Source of the DNA: Devosia sp. FKR38
Lineage (GTDB): Bacteria; Pseudomonadota; Alphaproteobacteria; Rhizobiales; Devosiaceae
Length of the DNA stretch: 64,000 bases
Direction of reading: 5' to 3'
Assembly (NCBI RefSeq): GCF_005222805.1
Contig: NZ_STGC01000005.1
Location: 1,092,456-1,156,455, forward strand
The position numbers and the translations under genes were made by a program. Positions within the stretch are counted from its first letter, which is position 1, and each line of letters starts with the position of its first letter. Of this stretch, positions 1 to 7,539 are shown in pieces. The notes under the pieces are model-generated. The model was given only the letters and a program-made list of their open reading frames with translations, was not told the DNA's origin and did not search any database.

Positions 1-1224
1 GGGACCAATGCAGCGCCAACCGCTCCATTGGCCCCTGCCGCCCCGACGCCCCACCCTGCCGTTGCGGGCACCGCAACACCGCCCACCGCTGCACCCCCTG
101 GCGCGCCAGCGGGCGCCGCCTCGCAAGCGGCCCCAACCTTCGCGCCAGCGCTGCCCCAAGCCCCAGCTACACCCGGCGTCCCCAACATGGCTCTGCGCAC
201 GGCTGCCTATCCCGCCAGCCCGCCAGCCGCCGCGCCTGTGACGGCGCAGCCCGGCACAACGACGGCCGCTGCGACACCGACGGCCCCGACGACAGGACAG
301 ACTCCGCCGGTCCAACCCGCTACCCCCCAGGCCGCCTTGGCCCAGATGGTGCAGACGGCTCTCCCACGCCAAAACAGCATCGTGGGCCTCACCGCCGCGC
401 TCACCGCCGTCGCCGGCAAGGTCGCTTTGCCCGAGCCGGTGATCCGCGCCGCCCAACTGGTGCTGGCTGGCCGCGTGGTGCTCGATGGCGGTAAGCTCGA
501 TGGAGCCGCCCTGCAGAAAGCTGTGCTGAGCTCCGGCATCTTTCAGGAAGCTGCCCTGGGCGATGCCACCGCCCGACTGCCCACCGCGCAAACCGATATG
601 AAATCGGCGCTCCTCGGGCTGCGTCAGACCCTTGCCAGCTGGCTCGGCCAGCAGGGCGGTCTGGCGGCTGTCGCCCAGCCACCGCCGCCGCTGCGCGGGC
701 AGGTGCCGCGCGCCAAAGGCCCGATCCCCCCGCCGGTTGACCCCGCCATGGGCTCGGAGACCGTGGGCAAGCACCTGCTCGACCGCACCGATGCCGCGCT
801 GTCCCGCCTGCGCCTGCATCAGCACGCCTCCTTGCCCGATCCGGCTACCCGCAACGCGGATTGGAGCCTCGATCTGCCGGTGGTCATCTCCGGCCAGCAG
901 ACCTTGTTGCAGATGCAGATCCATCGCGACGAACACAGCGCCAGCGAGGAGCAGAGCGAGCGCGGCTGGCAGATGCGCTTTGCCGTCAACGTGCCCGACA
1001 TGGGCGAGGTCGGCGCCCAGGTCACCCTGCGCGGCCGCACCACCGGCGTCATGCTCTGGGCCGCCGACGCCGAGACAACGGCTGCTTTGGAATCCGAAGT
1101 CGCGGCCCTGCGCGATACGCTGGCCAGTGTCGGTCTGCAGCCTGGCTCTGTCATCGTCCGCCATGGCGCGCCACAGACGAACCAGCCGAGCAGCTCAGGC
1201 CATTTCGTGGATGCTCGCTCATGA
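1..1224 (+). CDS. FliK-like C-terminal domain protein (5' end outside window)
   Basis: The frame is open from base 1 with no upstream stop, so the gene starts before the window; 407 residues are visible. The first ~125 residues are an Ala/Pro/Thr-rich, probably disordered linker. A folded region at about residues 285-390 (starting DWSLDLP, ending near VIVRHG) has the spacing of the flagellar hook-length control C-terminal domain: W, a hydrophobic strand, a G-x-G region and a final helix. FliK measures hook length and switches FlhB specificity. The next gene overlaps by 4 bases and encodes a FlhB C-terminal domain, which supports the assignment. No other flagellar gene is in view, so whether this is a true FliK or a non-flagellar relative is open. 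Confidence 0.65.
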   Translation, partial: GTNAAPTAPLAPAAPTPHPAVAGTATPPTAAPPGAPAGAASQAAPTFAPALPQAPATPGVPNMALRTAAYPASPPAAAPVTAQPGTTTAAATPTAPTTGQTPPVQPATPQAALAQMVQTALPRQNSIVGLTAALTAVAGKVALPEPVIRAAQLVLAGRVVLDGGKLDGAALQKAVLSSGIFQEAALGDATARLPTAQTDMKSALLGLRQTLASWLGQQGGLAAVAQPPPPLRGQVPRAKGPIPPPVDPAMGSETVGKHLLDRTDAALSRLRLHQHASLPDPATRNADWSLDLPVVISGQQTLLQMQIHRDEHSASEEQSERGWQMRFAVNVPDMGEVGAQVTLRGRTTGVMLWAADAETTAALESEVAALRDTLASVGLQPGSVIVRHGAPQTNQPSSSGHFVDARS

Positions 1225-1493
1225 GCGAGGGCCCCAAAGACCGCGCACTGGCCATTGCCCTGCAATATGAAAAAGGCACGCGCGACGCTCCGCGCGTCGT
1301 CGCCAAGGGCAGGGGCCTCGTCGCTGAGCGGATCGTCGCCCTGGCCGAAGAGAACGGCATCATAATCGAGGCCAATCCCGTGCTAGCCCAGGCGCTGAGC
1401 AGTGTGCCGATCGATGACAGTATCCCGCTTGAGCTCTACGAGGCCGTCGCCATCGTCATCGGTTATGTGCTGCGCACCACCAAGAAGACCTGA
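1221..1493 (+). CDS. Stand-alone FlhB C-terminal (EscU/YscU/HrcU-type) domain protein
   Basis: A 90-residue protein whose ATG overlaps the preceding stop (ATGA). It aligns with the cytoplasmic domain of FlhB just after the autocleavage site: ALAIALQYE, then APRVVAKG, ENGIIIEANPVLAQAL, IPLELYEAVA and IGYVL. The NPTH cleavage sequence and all membrane helices of full FlhB are absent, so it resembles the released C-terminal FlhB fragment as a free gene. Small FlhB-like proteins of this kind occur in many bacteria, usually next to a FliK-like gene as here. Its role is probably to partner the FliK-like protein, but the process is unknown. Confidence 0.8.
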   Translation: MSEGPKDRALAIALQYEKGTRDAPRVVAKGRGLVAERIVALAEENGIIIEANPVLAQALSSVPIDDSIPLELYEAVAIVIGYVLRTTKKT

Positions 1494-1571
1494 ATCGGAC
1501 TTCAGCCCATTGCACGGCGGCAATCTGGTCCCCATGTCCTGCCCAGACAGTTTTCGTCACGGAGGCGCATC

Positions 1572-2066
1572 ATGCCCAACCAGCAGGACCAGCAGGCCAT
1601 CAACGACCTTTTTGACCGCATCGAGGATGTGGCCCGCACCAGCGCGCCGCGCGATCCCGACGCCGAGCTGTTGATCCAGCAGCGCCTGCGGGCCTTTCCG
1701 CCCGCGCCCTATTACCTGGCCCAGGTTGTTGTGATGCAGGACCAGGCGCTGCGCGAGGCCCGCGAGCGCATCGAGGAACTCGAACGCGCGCGCGAGCGGC
1801 CTCGCGGCCCTTGGGGCCGCAGCCCGGACAGTTGGCAGGAACAACCCGTGCGCGGGCAGGGCGGCGGCTTTCTCGCAGGCGCAGCCCAGACCGCCCTGGG
1901 CGTCACAGGCGGCATGCTGCTCGGCAGTGCTTTGGCCGGCCTCTTCGGCGGCAGCGCCCATGCCAGCGAACCCGACCAACCCGCCGCTGACGACCCGGGA
2001 ACGGACGCCGATTCCGGCGGCTTTGACATGGACGACAGCGGCTTTGACATCGGCGGCGATTTCTAG
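1572..2066 (+). CDS. DUF2076 family protein
   Basis: 164 residues with a GGAGG ribosome site just before the ATG. The N-terminal ~80 residues match the DUF2076 pattern: a helical QQAINDLFDRIEDV start, D-P-DAE, AL-QR-PPAPYYLAQVV and then a charged coiled-coil-like helix of EARERIEELERARER. A Gly/Ala-rich hydrophobic stretch follows at about residues 97-125 (AQTALGVTGGMLLGSALAGL). The tail is strongly acidic, rich in Asp and Gly. DUF2076 proteins have no established function; the hydrophobic stretch suggests membrane association. It stands alone, 78 bases after the FlhB-like gene. Confidence 0.8.
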   Translation: MPNQQDQQAINDLFDRIEDVARTSAPRDPDAELLIQQRLRAFPPAPYYLAQVVVMQDQALREARERIEELERARERPRGPWGRSPDSWQEQPVRGQGGGFLAGAAQTALGVTGGMLLGSALAGLFGGSAHASEPDQPAADDPGTDADSGGFDMDDSGFDIGGDF

Positions 2067-2172
2067 CCCGCCCGTTGGCCACAAACTGAATTTGGCCTGA
2101 ATGACTCCGCTGGCCTGGGTTCAGCCGGCAATGCCATAGTGGTGATCATCGCAACGCCATGGAGGGATGGCC

Positions 2173-2643
2173 ATGTTGATCACCAGTTCTCGTCTGTTCT
2201 CTGCCTTGCGGTCTGCCCTCGGGCTGGCCGCCGTTACTCTTGCCGCCACCCTGGCGGTCGCCCCGGCCCAGGCCTATGACACTCAACGCCTGCGCCAAAC
2301 CAGCGAAGGCCAGGTCGAGTTTATCACCCCGTCAGGCAATATCGGCTGCATCTATACGCCGGCCGGCGGCACCTCGTTTTATGCCACTGTCGACGGCAAG
2401 GCCGAAATCCAGTGTGATCGCGTCGAGCCAAAATATGTCCGGGCCATCCTGGGCGGCAGTGGCGCGGCCTATTTCGCCCCTGCCGACGACGCCAGCTGCT
2501 GCTCGCTGGTGCAAAAGCTCAACTATGACAGGGTCGCCCAGCTCGGGCCGTTCCAGTGCCTGTCCGAACGCAAGGGGCTGACCTGCGCCCGCGCGGACGG
2601 CCATGGCTTCTTCCTCAGCAAGGCACTGATCCAGGCCAAATGA
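2173..2643 (+). CDS. Secreted DUF6636-like protein
   Basis: 156 residues. An ATG at 2167 is in frame, but GGAGG at 2161-2165 is seven bases before the ATG at 2173, so the later start is preferred. Residues 1-35 are a Sec signal peptide ending in APAQA. The mature part carries FITPSGNIGCIY, the hallmark of small secreted alphaproteobacterial DUF6636 proteins, and several cysteines (GC, QC, SCCS, QC, TC) that could form disulfides in the periplasm. No enzymatic motif is visible. The function is unknown. It converges on the cell-wall hydrolase gene with a 15-base gap. Confidence 0.65.
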   Translation: MLITSSRLFSALRSALGLAAVTLAATLAVAPAQAYDTQRLRQTSEGQVEFITPSGNIGCIYTPAGGTSFYATVDGKAEIQCDRVEPKYVRAILGGSGAAYFAPADDASCCSLVQKLNYDRVAQLGPFQCLSERKGLTCARADGHGFFLSKALIQAK

Positions 2644-2658
2644 CGCGTTAGCGGGCGG

Positions 2659-3123
2659 TCAGTACTTCTCGTAGAACTCGTTGCCGCCCGCTTCGAGCAC
2701 ATAATGCATATTGTTGTAGGGGAAGCGCAGCCCGGCGGTGTGGAAATGCTGGGCACTGCGCACGCCCGGATGCCGCGCGCCATTGAGCACCTGGTCGGCC
2801 ATCTGCGACGCCAGCACCGCGCCGCTGTCGGTCATCCGCTTGGTCATCACGCCCTGCGCAAACTGGTTCTTCTGCCCCACCACGCCGCAGACCGATTTGG
2901 GATAGCGCGGATCATTGAGCCGGTTCATGACCACTGTGCCCACGGCCAGCATGCCTTCGGCACTGGAGCGGTTGGATTCAAAATACATCGCCCGCATCAG
3001 GCATTCCTTCGGGCTCAGCTGGGCCGTGCCGAAGCTGATGCCGAACAGGCTGCAGCCACCCAGCGTGGTTGCGACAACGGCGAGCGCTGCGGCCTGGAGC
3101 ACCGCTTTGGTCGTGTTTCGCAT
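2659..3123 (-). CDS. Cell wall hydrolase lipoprotein (SleB/Hydrolase_2 family)
   Basis: 154 residues. A short signal sequence ends in a lipobox (LGGC, Cys24), so it is probably a periplasmic lipoprotein. The rest matches the SleB-type cell wall hydrolase domain: CLMRAMYFESNRSSAEGMLAV holds the catalytic glutamate within Y-FE-R, followed by GTVVMNRLNDPRYP, CGVV-Q-NQF and a late YNNMHYVLEAGGNEFY. The family cleaves peptidoglycan glycan strands. An AGGA ribosome site lies six bases before the ATG. It is monocistronic; upstream (3124-3339) is a short inverted repeat at 3203-3219. Confidence 0.85.
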   Translation of the reverse strand: MRNTTKAVLQAAALAVVATTLGGCSLFGISFGTAQLSPKECLMRAMYFESNRSSAEGMLAVGTVVMNRLNDPRYPKSVCGVVGQKNQFAQGVMTKRMTDSGAVLASQMADQVLNGARHPGVRSAQHFHTAGLRFPYNNMHYVLEAGGNEFYEKY

Positions 3124-3339
3124 TGGCTGTCCTCAAGTGTTGCAAACATGCAATTGAGCGCGAATATGACTCCACAGGCTTAAGGAAAGTCTGAGCCGAA
3201 CGGTTAGCAAAACGCTAACGCATCTAGGCTTCGTGCTGTCGGCGCGGCACATGCGCGCGCTAGGCCCTATCCCCCTTGGAACAGCGCCAGGTGCACACTA
3301 CATGTCAATTCCATCTGCACCGACGCGAAGGGACCGCCA

Positions 3340-3660
3340 GTGGCCAAACACCGTGCTCGCCTTGACCGCCAGTTTGACAAGCTGCAACAGCGCATCCCGC
3401 CCCAGGGCGTCCGCCTGCTGACCAGCCTGCGCCGGCCAGAAGCCCGCTGGATCCGTGTGCCGCTCGGCTTCCTGTTGGTGCTGGGTGGTATCTTCAGCTT
3501 CCTGCCGGTACTCGGCATCTGGATGCTGCCGCTGGGCCTGCTGCTGCTGGCTATCGATCTGGCCTTCCTGCAGGGGCCGGTCAATCTGGCGATCGTGCGC
3601 GGCCTGCGCAAATGGACTGTCTGGCGCCGCGCCCGCCGCGACCGCAAGCTGCAGCGCTAG
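3340..3660 (+). CDS. Small two-helix inner-membrane protein
   Basis: 106 residues starting at GTG with AAGGGA six bases upstream. A basic N-terminus precedes two hydrophobic helices at about residues 42-60 and 62-80 (LGFLLVLGGIFSFLPVLG and LPLGLLLLAIDLAF), then a very basic tail (WRRARRDRKLQR). The positive-inside pattern puts both ends in the cytoplasm. Homologous proteins are common in Hyphomicrobiales, sometimes under misleading tryptophan-synthase names; I see no enzymatic signature. Its stop overlaps the convergent nucleosidase stop by four bases. Confidence 0.7.
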   Translation: MAKHRARLDRQFDKLQQRIPPQGVRLLTSLRRPEARWIRVPLGFLLVLGGIFSFLPVLGIWMLPLGLLLLAIDLAFLQGPVNLAIVRGLRKWTVWRRARRDRKLQR

Positions 3661-4253
3661 AGCAGCGTTCCCGCTGCGAAGGCTGCTTCAATGCGGTCCA
3701 CCGCCTCGGCCAGCCGCCCGTCGATCACATGCAGATATTGTGTCCAGTCAGTGACATGGCTCAGCTCTTCGGCGCCATCGGAGATCCCGCGCAGCGCGAT
3801 CAGCGGGACATTGTAGGCCTGACAGGCCCGCAGCACCGCATAGGTTTCCATATCCACCATTTCGGCGTCTATCCCGTCATAGGCCGCGCCCGAGACGATA
3901 TTGGCTCCGGTCGACAGTGTCGCCGTGGCAATGCCCGGAATGCGAATGGGCAGCGCCTGCACCGGCGCCAGTTCGAGAAATGGCGTCTGCCCTTTGACGA
4001 ACCCCAGCGGCGAGGCATCCATGTCGCGGTAACTGACGGCGCTCGCCTGATAGACGCCGCATTGCTCCAGCACCCGCGATCCCGCTGAGCCCAGCGACAC
4101 CACCAGCCGGGGCAGCCGCATCGCCATGGCCAGCGCGCGCGTCACCGCCACGGCAGCTTCAACCGGACCGACGCCTGTCATCAGCGGCGTGATGCGGGCT
4201 TTCAGGTTCGGACCATACTCGGCTTGTGCAGCCATGACATAAAGGATGCTCAT
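3657..4253 (-). CDS. MTA/SAH nucleosidase-like phosphorylase superfamily protein
   Basis: 198 residues with the PNP/UDP phosphorylase fold of 5'-methylthioadenosine/S-adenosylhomocysteine nucleosidase. Visible motifs are MTGVGPVEAAVAVTRAL near residue 25, VSLGSAGS (family: GxAG), the late VDMETYAVLRAC containing the M-E pair that contacts ribose hydroxyls, and LRGISDGAEE with the catalytic Asp of the SD motif. The reaction would split MTA or SAH into adenine and the thioribose in the cytoplasm. At 198 residues it is shorter than E. coli Pfs (232), and the beginning is compact. Adenine salvage elsewhere in the window (ade) is compatible, but there is no operon link. Confidence 0.8.
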   Translation of the reverse strand: MSILYVMAAQAEYGPNLKARITPLMTGVGPVEAAVAVTRALAMAMRLPRLVVSLGSAGSRVLEQCGVYQASAVSYRDMDASPLGFVKGQTPFLELAPVQALPIRIPGIATATLSTGANIVSGAAYDGIDAEMVDMETYAVLRACQAYNVPLIALRGISDGAEELSHVTDWTQYLHVIDGRLAEAVDRIEAAFAAGTLL

Positions 4254-4378
4254 GCCTGCAAGGCTAGCATAGCTGTGCCCCTTGCGAAGCCGGATTGTTA
4301 CCTGTTCGGTAAGAGGATTGTGACAGTCTCTTCATATTGCGCCGCCAAGCACGGTGGCCAGGGCAACAGGAACCGAAA

Positions 4379-4678
4379 GTGCGCTTCGCAGAGATCGGCA
4401 ATTCCAGGGAATGGACCGAGCCAGGCTGGCAGGGTGATCACGCCTTCAGCGAGAAGGTGGGCGTCGAGGACGTCGAGGCGGAAGCCAACCGGCGTCTGCG
4501 TGCGATCCGCCTGCACGAATGGCGGCGGCGCGAATTCCTCACCGGCCTGCCCATGCCGGAAGACCTGCGCCAATATGCTCAGCAGGTTGAATTTGCCATG
4601 CGGGCCATCTGCTGCCTGTCGCACATTCCGCACGATTTCGACAGCGACGTCTATTGGCCGCGTCCGCTCGATCACTAG
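4379..4678 (+). CDS. Conserved hypothetical small protein
   Basis: 99 residues from the GTG at 4379, chosen because AGGA (4368-4371) lies seven bases upstream; a TTG at 4337 is in frame but lacks a ribosome site. The protein is charged and helical, without signal peptide or membrane segment. Recognisable stretches are EWTEPGWQGDHAFSEKVG, RLRAIRLHEWRRREF and YAQQVEFAMRAICCLSHIPHDFDSDVYW. I do not recognise the family. It diverges from the nucleosidase gene; the 125-base gap holds a short inverted repeat, TTACC-N5-GGTAA, at 4298-4312. Confidence 0.5.
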   Translation: MRFAEIGNSREWTEPGWQGDHAFSEKVGVEDVEAEANRRLRAIRLHEWRRREFLTGLPMPEDLRQYAQQVEFAMRAICCLSHIPHDFDSDVYWPRPLDH

Positions 4679-4726
4679 AGCAGTCATGGCGCGGCGACAC
4701 GGCCGCGCCCTGGGTTGTCTGACGGA

Positions 4727-5545
4727 TCAGTTCGACAGCAGGCGGTGAATGCCATTGGTCGCCAGCAGGCCGCGCGTCATGCCGCCCACCAGCCACTGGC
4801 GCAACCGGCTGTGCCCATAAGCGCCACTCACCACCAGATCGGCGCCCGCTGCCAGGGCCGCCTTGGTGATGGTGTCGGCGACGCTGCCTTCATTGGGCAG
4901 CACATCCCCATGTGCCTTGACGTCATGGGAGATCAGCCAGGCCACCGCGTCCTGCATGCTGGCGCGCTCGCTGGCCAGGTTCCCCTCGTCGATCACCAGC
5001 ACCTGCACATCGCTGGCGGCCTTGAGGAAGGGCAGGGCGTCGACAATGGCACGCCGGGCTTCCTTGGTATCTTTCCAGGCCACGATGATCTTGTCACCAA
5101 TCAGCTTGCTGGAGCCCTCCGCCGCGATCAGCACCGGCCGACCGGCGCCGAGCAGCACTTCGCCGATATCGATGGTGCTGGCCGCGTCCTGGCCCTTGTT
5201 CTGGCCGGAGCCGACAACGATCAGATCGGTGGTGCGGGCGAGGTCGATCAGTCCATTGGCCGGCCATTGCACGCCGCCCACCCATTTATGCGCGATGGTG
5301 TCTGGCACGGCGGCAAAGAAGCGGTCTTTGGCCTTGGCCACGCCTTGCTCGATGACCTGCATCTGCTCGACATAGAGTGCGCCAGCCACGTCACCGGCGC
5401 CCACTGTCGTGGTCACTGGCGGCTGGGCGGAGCTATACCCGGTCAGAGTGGCCTTGTGCTGGCTCGCCAGGGCAGCCGCCAGAGACAGCAGCTCAGGCTG
5501 GTCCATCTCAACATTCAGGCCGACGACGATATTGCGAATGTCCAT
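4727..5545 (-). CDS. Tandem-domain universal stress protein (UspA family)
   Basis: 272 residues starting MDIRNIVVGLN. An in-frame ATG at 5611 exists, but AAGGAG is seven bases before the ATG ending at 5545. There are two Usp domains. The first (about 1-145) has GSGQNKGQDAASTIDIG-E-LLGAGRPVL. The second (about 146-272) has VVSGAYGHSRLRQWLVGGMTR, close to the G-x2-G-x9-G-S/T nucleotide-binding motif. Such proteins are cytoplasmic and induced by stress or low oxygen. An FNR/FixK palindrome lies 53 bases upstream of the start (5598-5611), which fits low-oxygen induction. Confidence 0.9.
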   Translation of the reverse strand: MDIRNIVVGLNVEMDQPELLSLAAALASQHKATLTGYSSAQPPVTTTVGAGDVAGALYVEQMQVIEQGVAKAKDRFFAAVPDTIAHKWVGGVQWPANGLIDLARTTDLIVVGSGQNKGQDAASTIDIGEVLLGAGRPVLIAAEGSSKLIGDKIIVAWKDTKEARRAIVDALPFLKAASDVQVLVIDEGNLASERASMQDAVAWLISHDVKAHGDVLPNEGSVADTITKAALAAGADLVVSGAYGHSRLRQWLVGGMTRGLLATNGIHRLLSN

Positions 5546-5597
5546 CTCGGGTCTCCTTGATTGTACGACCACACTAATATGGTGATGCGTCAATTGT

Positions 5598-5611
5598 TTG
5601 ATCAGGATCAA
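5598..5611. promoter_or_regulatory. FNR/FixK box upstream of the universal stress gene
   Basis: TTGATCAGGATCAA is a perfect inverted repeat (TTGAT-N4-ATCAA), the consensus for the Crp/Fnr regulators FNR, FixK and FnrN. It sits 53 bases before the minus-strand usp start, a normal activator distance. Four similar sites occur near the respiratory genes at the other end of the window. Confidence 0.75.
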
Positions 5612-5669
5612 CTGCGGAGAAATTGTCGCCTGCCGGCGTGTTCGGCCGATGGCCCTTGGGCTGCACGCT

Positions 5670-6569
5670 TCAGGCGCAGGACTGGCCTGTCACAGCACCT
5701 GCCAGCTGCACACCAACGGCCTCCCATCGCGTCTTTGGTGCCGGCGCCGCGTCCAGGCTGCGACAGCTGCCATGCACGGCAAACACCTTGCTGGTGAGCC
5801 GGACGCTGACCATGATGCCATTGCAGTCCACCAGCACCTCAGCCTTGCCGGGCCCGCCAAAGGCGACGCTGGCAATCCGGCTGGTATCGGCCAGCCGGTC
5901 GACATCACCCAGCCACTGCCGGGCGGCAATGTCGGCAGCCTGCTCCATCTCGCCCAGGCCGGGGTCACCCTTATAGGCTGGCAAGTACAGCCGGTCGCCA
6001 GCAATGGCAGCCAGGAAAGCTGGCACCATCTCCGTCGTCAGCCGTCCATAGCGCCGGCGCTCCGGCATCACGATCACCGATGGGGCAAAGTGACAGCCGC
6101 CGATATGGGTCACCTGCAGCACGTCCAGCCCCAGTGCTGGCGCCTGCTCGGCCAGTGTCTTGTAGATGCCAAACCCATAACGCGCGCAGCACGCATCAGT
6201 CTTGGCGTCGGTGCAGCATAGAATGATCCGGCGTCCGACAGGCGTGCCGGGCAGCGGTGTGCCCCGGCCCCAGTCAGCGATGAGCTCTGCTGCATGCGCT
6301 GCATCGCGTGGCAGGATGCGCACCCCGTCGGGAAAGCTCACCAGCTCCAGTTCCGGCCCGTCATTGGCAAACAGGCCGACATAGTTGTCGTGCGCTATGG
6401 CGTCTATCATGGCAGCCCGCACGGCGGGCTCCAGATCGGCGGCCTCGTAGCGCGGCCGCCGCCACTTGCCCTTGGGCCAGCGCAGGAACAGATGGCGCTC
6501 AGCCAGCGCACCGGTGCCGGCCAGCGGCTCGCCGCAGGCCCGGGCGATGTCTGTGCAGAACTGCGCCAT
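5670..6569 (-). CDS. Sucrase/ferredoxin-like (thioredoxin-fold 2Fe-2S) protein
   Basis: 299 residues matching the sucrase/ferredoxin-like family. Its thioredoxin-like 2Fe-2S region at about residues 115-165 has CCTDAKTDACCARYG followed by HIGGCHFAPSVIV, supplying the cluster cysteines. The N-terminus has FCTDIARACGEPLAGT, another family feature. It is the last gene of a minus-strand operon after two iron-siderophore binding proteins, with a two-base gap. That context suggests a cytoplasmic electron-transfer or ferric-siderophore reduction role; the original sucrase name is not informative. Cysteine positions are seen; the reductase role is inference. Confidence 0.8.
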   Translation of the reverse strand: MAQFCTDIARACGEPLAGTGALAERHLFLRWPKGKWRRPRYEAADLEPAVRAAMIDAIAHDNYVGLFANDGPELELVSFPDGVRILPRDAAHAAELIADWGRGTPLPGTPVGRRIILCCTDAKTDACCARYGFGIYKTLAEQAPALGLDVLQVTHIGGCHFAPSVIVMPERRRYGRLTTEMVPAFLAAIAGDRLYLPAYKGDPGLGEMEQAADIAARQWLGDVDRLADTSRIASVAFGGPGKAEVLVDCNGIMVSVRLTSKVFAVHGSCRSLDAAPAPKTRWEAVGVQLAGAVTGQSCA

Positions 6570-6571
6570 GC

Positions 6572-7492
6572 TCAGAGGTTGATGGGTGACAGGGTGACGC
6601 CATAGATCTCAGCCAAATCGTCGAGCATCATATAGGCGCAATAGATGCCGCCGCCGGCGTTCCAGGCCAGTTCGCTCACCCGTTGCGCCCGCCCGGCCTT
6701 AACCGCCTCCAGCGTCTGCCAGAGGGGATCGGCCAGCCACTCGTCGAGATTGGCCTTGTCCTCCTGCGCGTCGTTGTCGGCCGAGAAGTAGAAGATGCGA
6801 TCGCCGGCCATGTCCGGAATGCGCTCCTTAGTCACCTCCTCAAAGGTCTCGTTCTTGTCCTGCGCCGGTGGGCGAGCAAAACCGACCAGGTCGAGCACCA
6901 CGCCGGGGAAGCTGGCCTTCTGGTAGATGCGCACACGCGCCGGCGAGAAACGCACCATGGAGATCTCGTCCTTGACGCCCTCGCCAATGGCGGCCGCCAG
7001 CGCCTTGGCCCGCGCCTCAAGCGCCGCCACATTGGCCTTGGCTGTCTCGCCCAGGCCCAGCACCTCTCCATAGAACTGGTAGTTTTCCAGCCAGGTTGCA
7101 CCCAACGTCTCCGACATCACCGTGGGCGCGATGGCCGAGAGCTGGGTATAGATCTTCTCCTGCCGCACCTTGGAACCGATGATCAAATCCGGCTCCAGCG
7201 CCGCAACCAGCTCGAGATTGATCGCCGTCTCGGTCCCTAGCGACACCGCATCGCCCAGCATCGGCTGCAGATGCGCATAGAACGTGTCGGCGTCCCAGCT
7301 TTGCGCCGCACCCACCGGCACCACGCCCAGATGCAGCAACGCCTCGGTGCCCTCATTGGTCAGGATCACCACGCGCATGGGCTGGTCGGGGACGTCTGTG
7401 GTGCCCATGGCATGGGTCACCTCTCGGGCGGCGGCGGGCAGGGCCGTCAGCGCAAGGGCAACGGCAAGGCTGGCAAGGGCACGCAACAACAT
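6572..7492 (-). CDS. Iron-siderophore ABC transporter substrate-binding protein (copy 1)
   Basis: 306 residues. A Sec signal peptide ends near ALPAAA; the mature protein begins REVTHAMGTTDVPDQP. The FecB/FhuD-type binding-protein pattern is visible: RVVILTNEGTEALLHLGVVPVGA, LEPDLIIGSKVRQEKIYTQLSAIAPTV and the C-terminal GGGIYCAYMMLDDLAEIYG. It should bind a ferric chelate in the periplasm and pass it to the permeases encoded divergently. It is a clear paralogue of the next gene upstream, about half identical by eye. It follows that gene by 47 bases, so the two are probably co-transcribed. Confidence 0.88.
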   Translation of the reverse strand: MLLRALASLAVALALTALPAAAREVTHAMGTTDVPDQPMRVVILTNEGTEALLHLGVVPVGAAQSWDADTFYAHLQPMLGDAVSLGTETAINLELVAALEPDLIIGSKVRQEKIYTQLSAIAPTVMSETLGATWLENYQFYGEVLGLGETAKANVAALEARAKALAAAIGEGVKDEISMVRFSPARVRIYQKASFPGVVLDLVGFARPPAQDKNETFEEVTKERIPDMAGDRIFYFSADNDAQEDKANLDEWLADPLWQTLEAVKAGRAQRVSELAWNAGGGIYCAYMMLDDLAEIYGVTLSPINL

Positions 7493-7539
7493 GGTCAGTC
7501 TCTCAAATAATCAGTCAGCAATATGCGGCAGGAGCCGGC

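Noticed and set aside
4298..4312. TTACC-TGTTC-GGTAA inverted repeat between the nucleosidase and the 99-residue gene
   Set aside because: Arms are only 5 bp and no regulator is nearby; noted in the gene entry but not called as a site.
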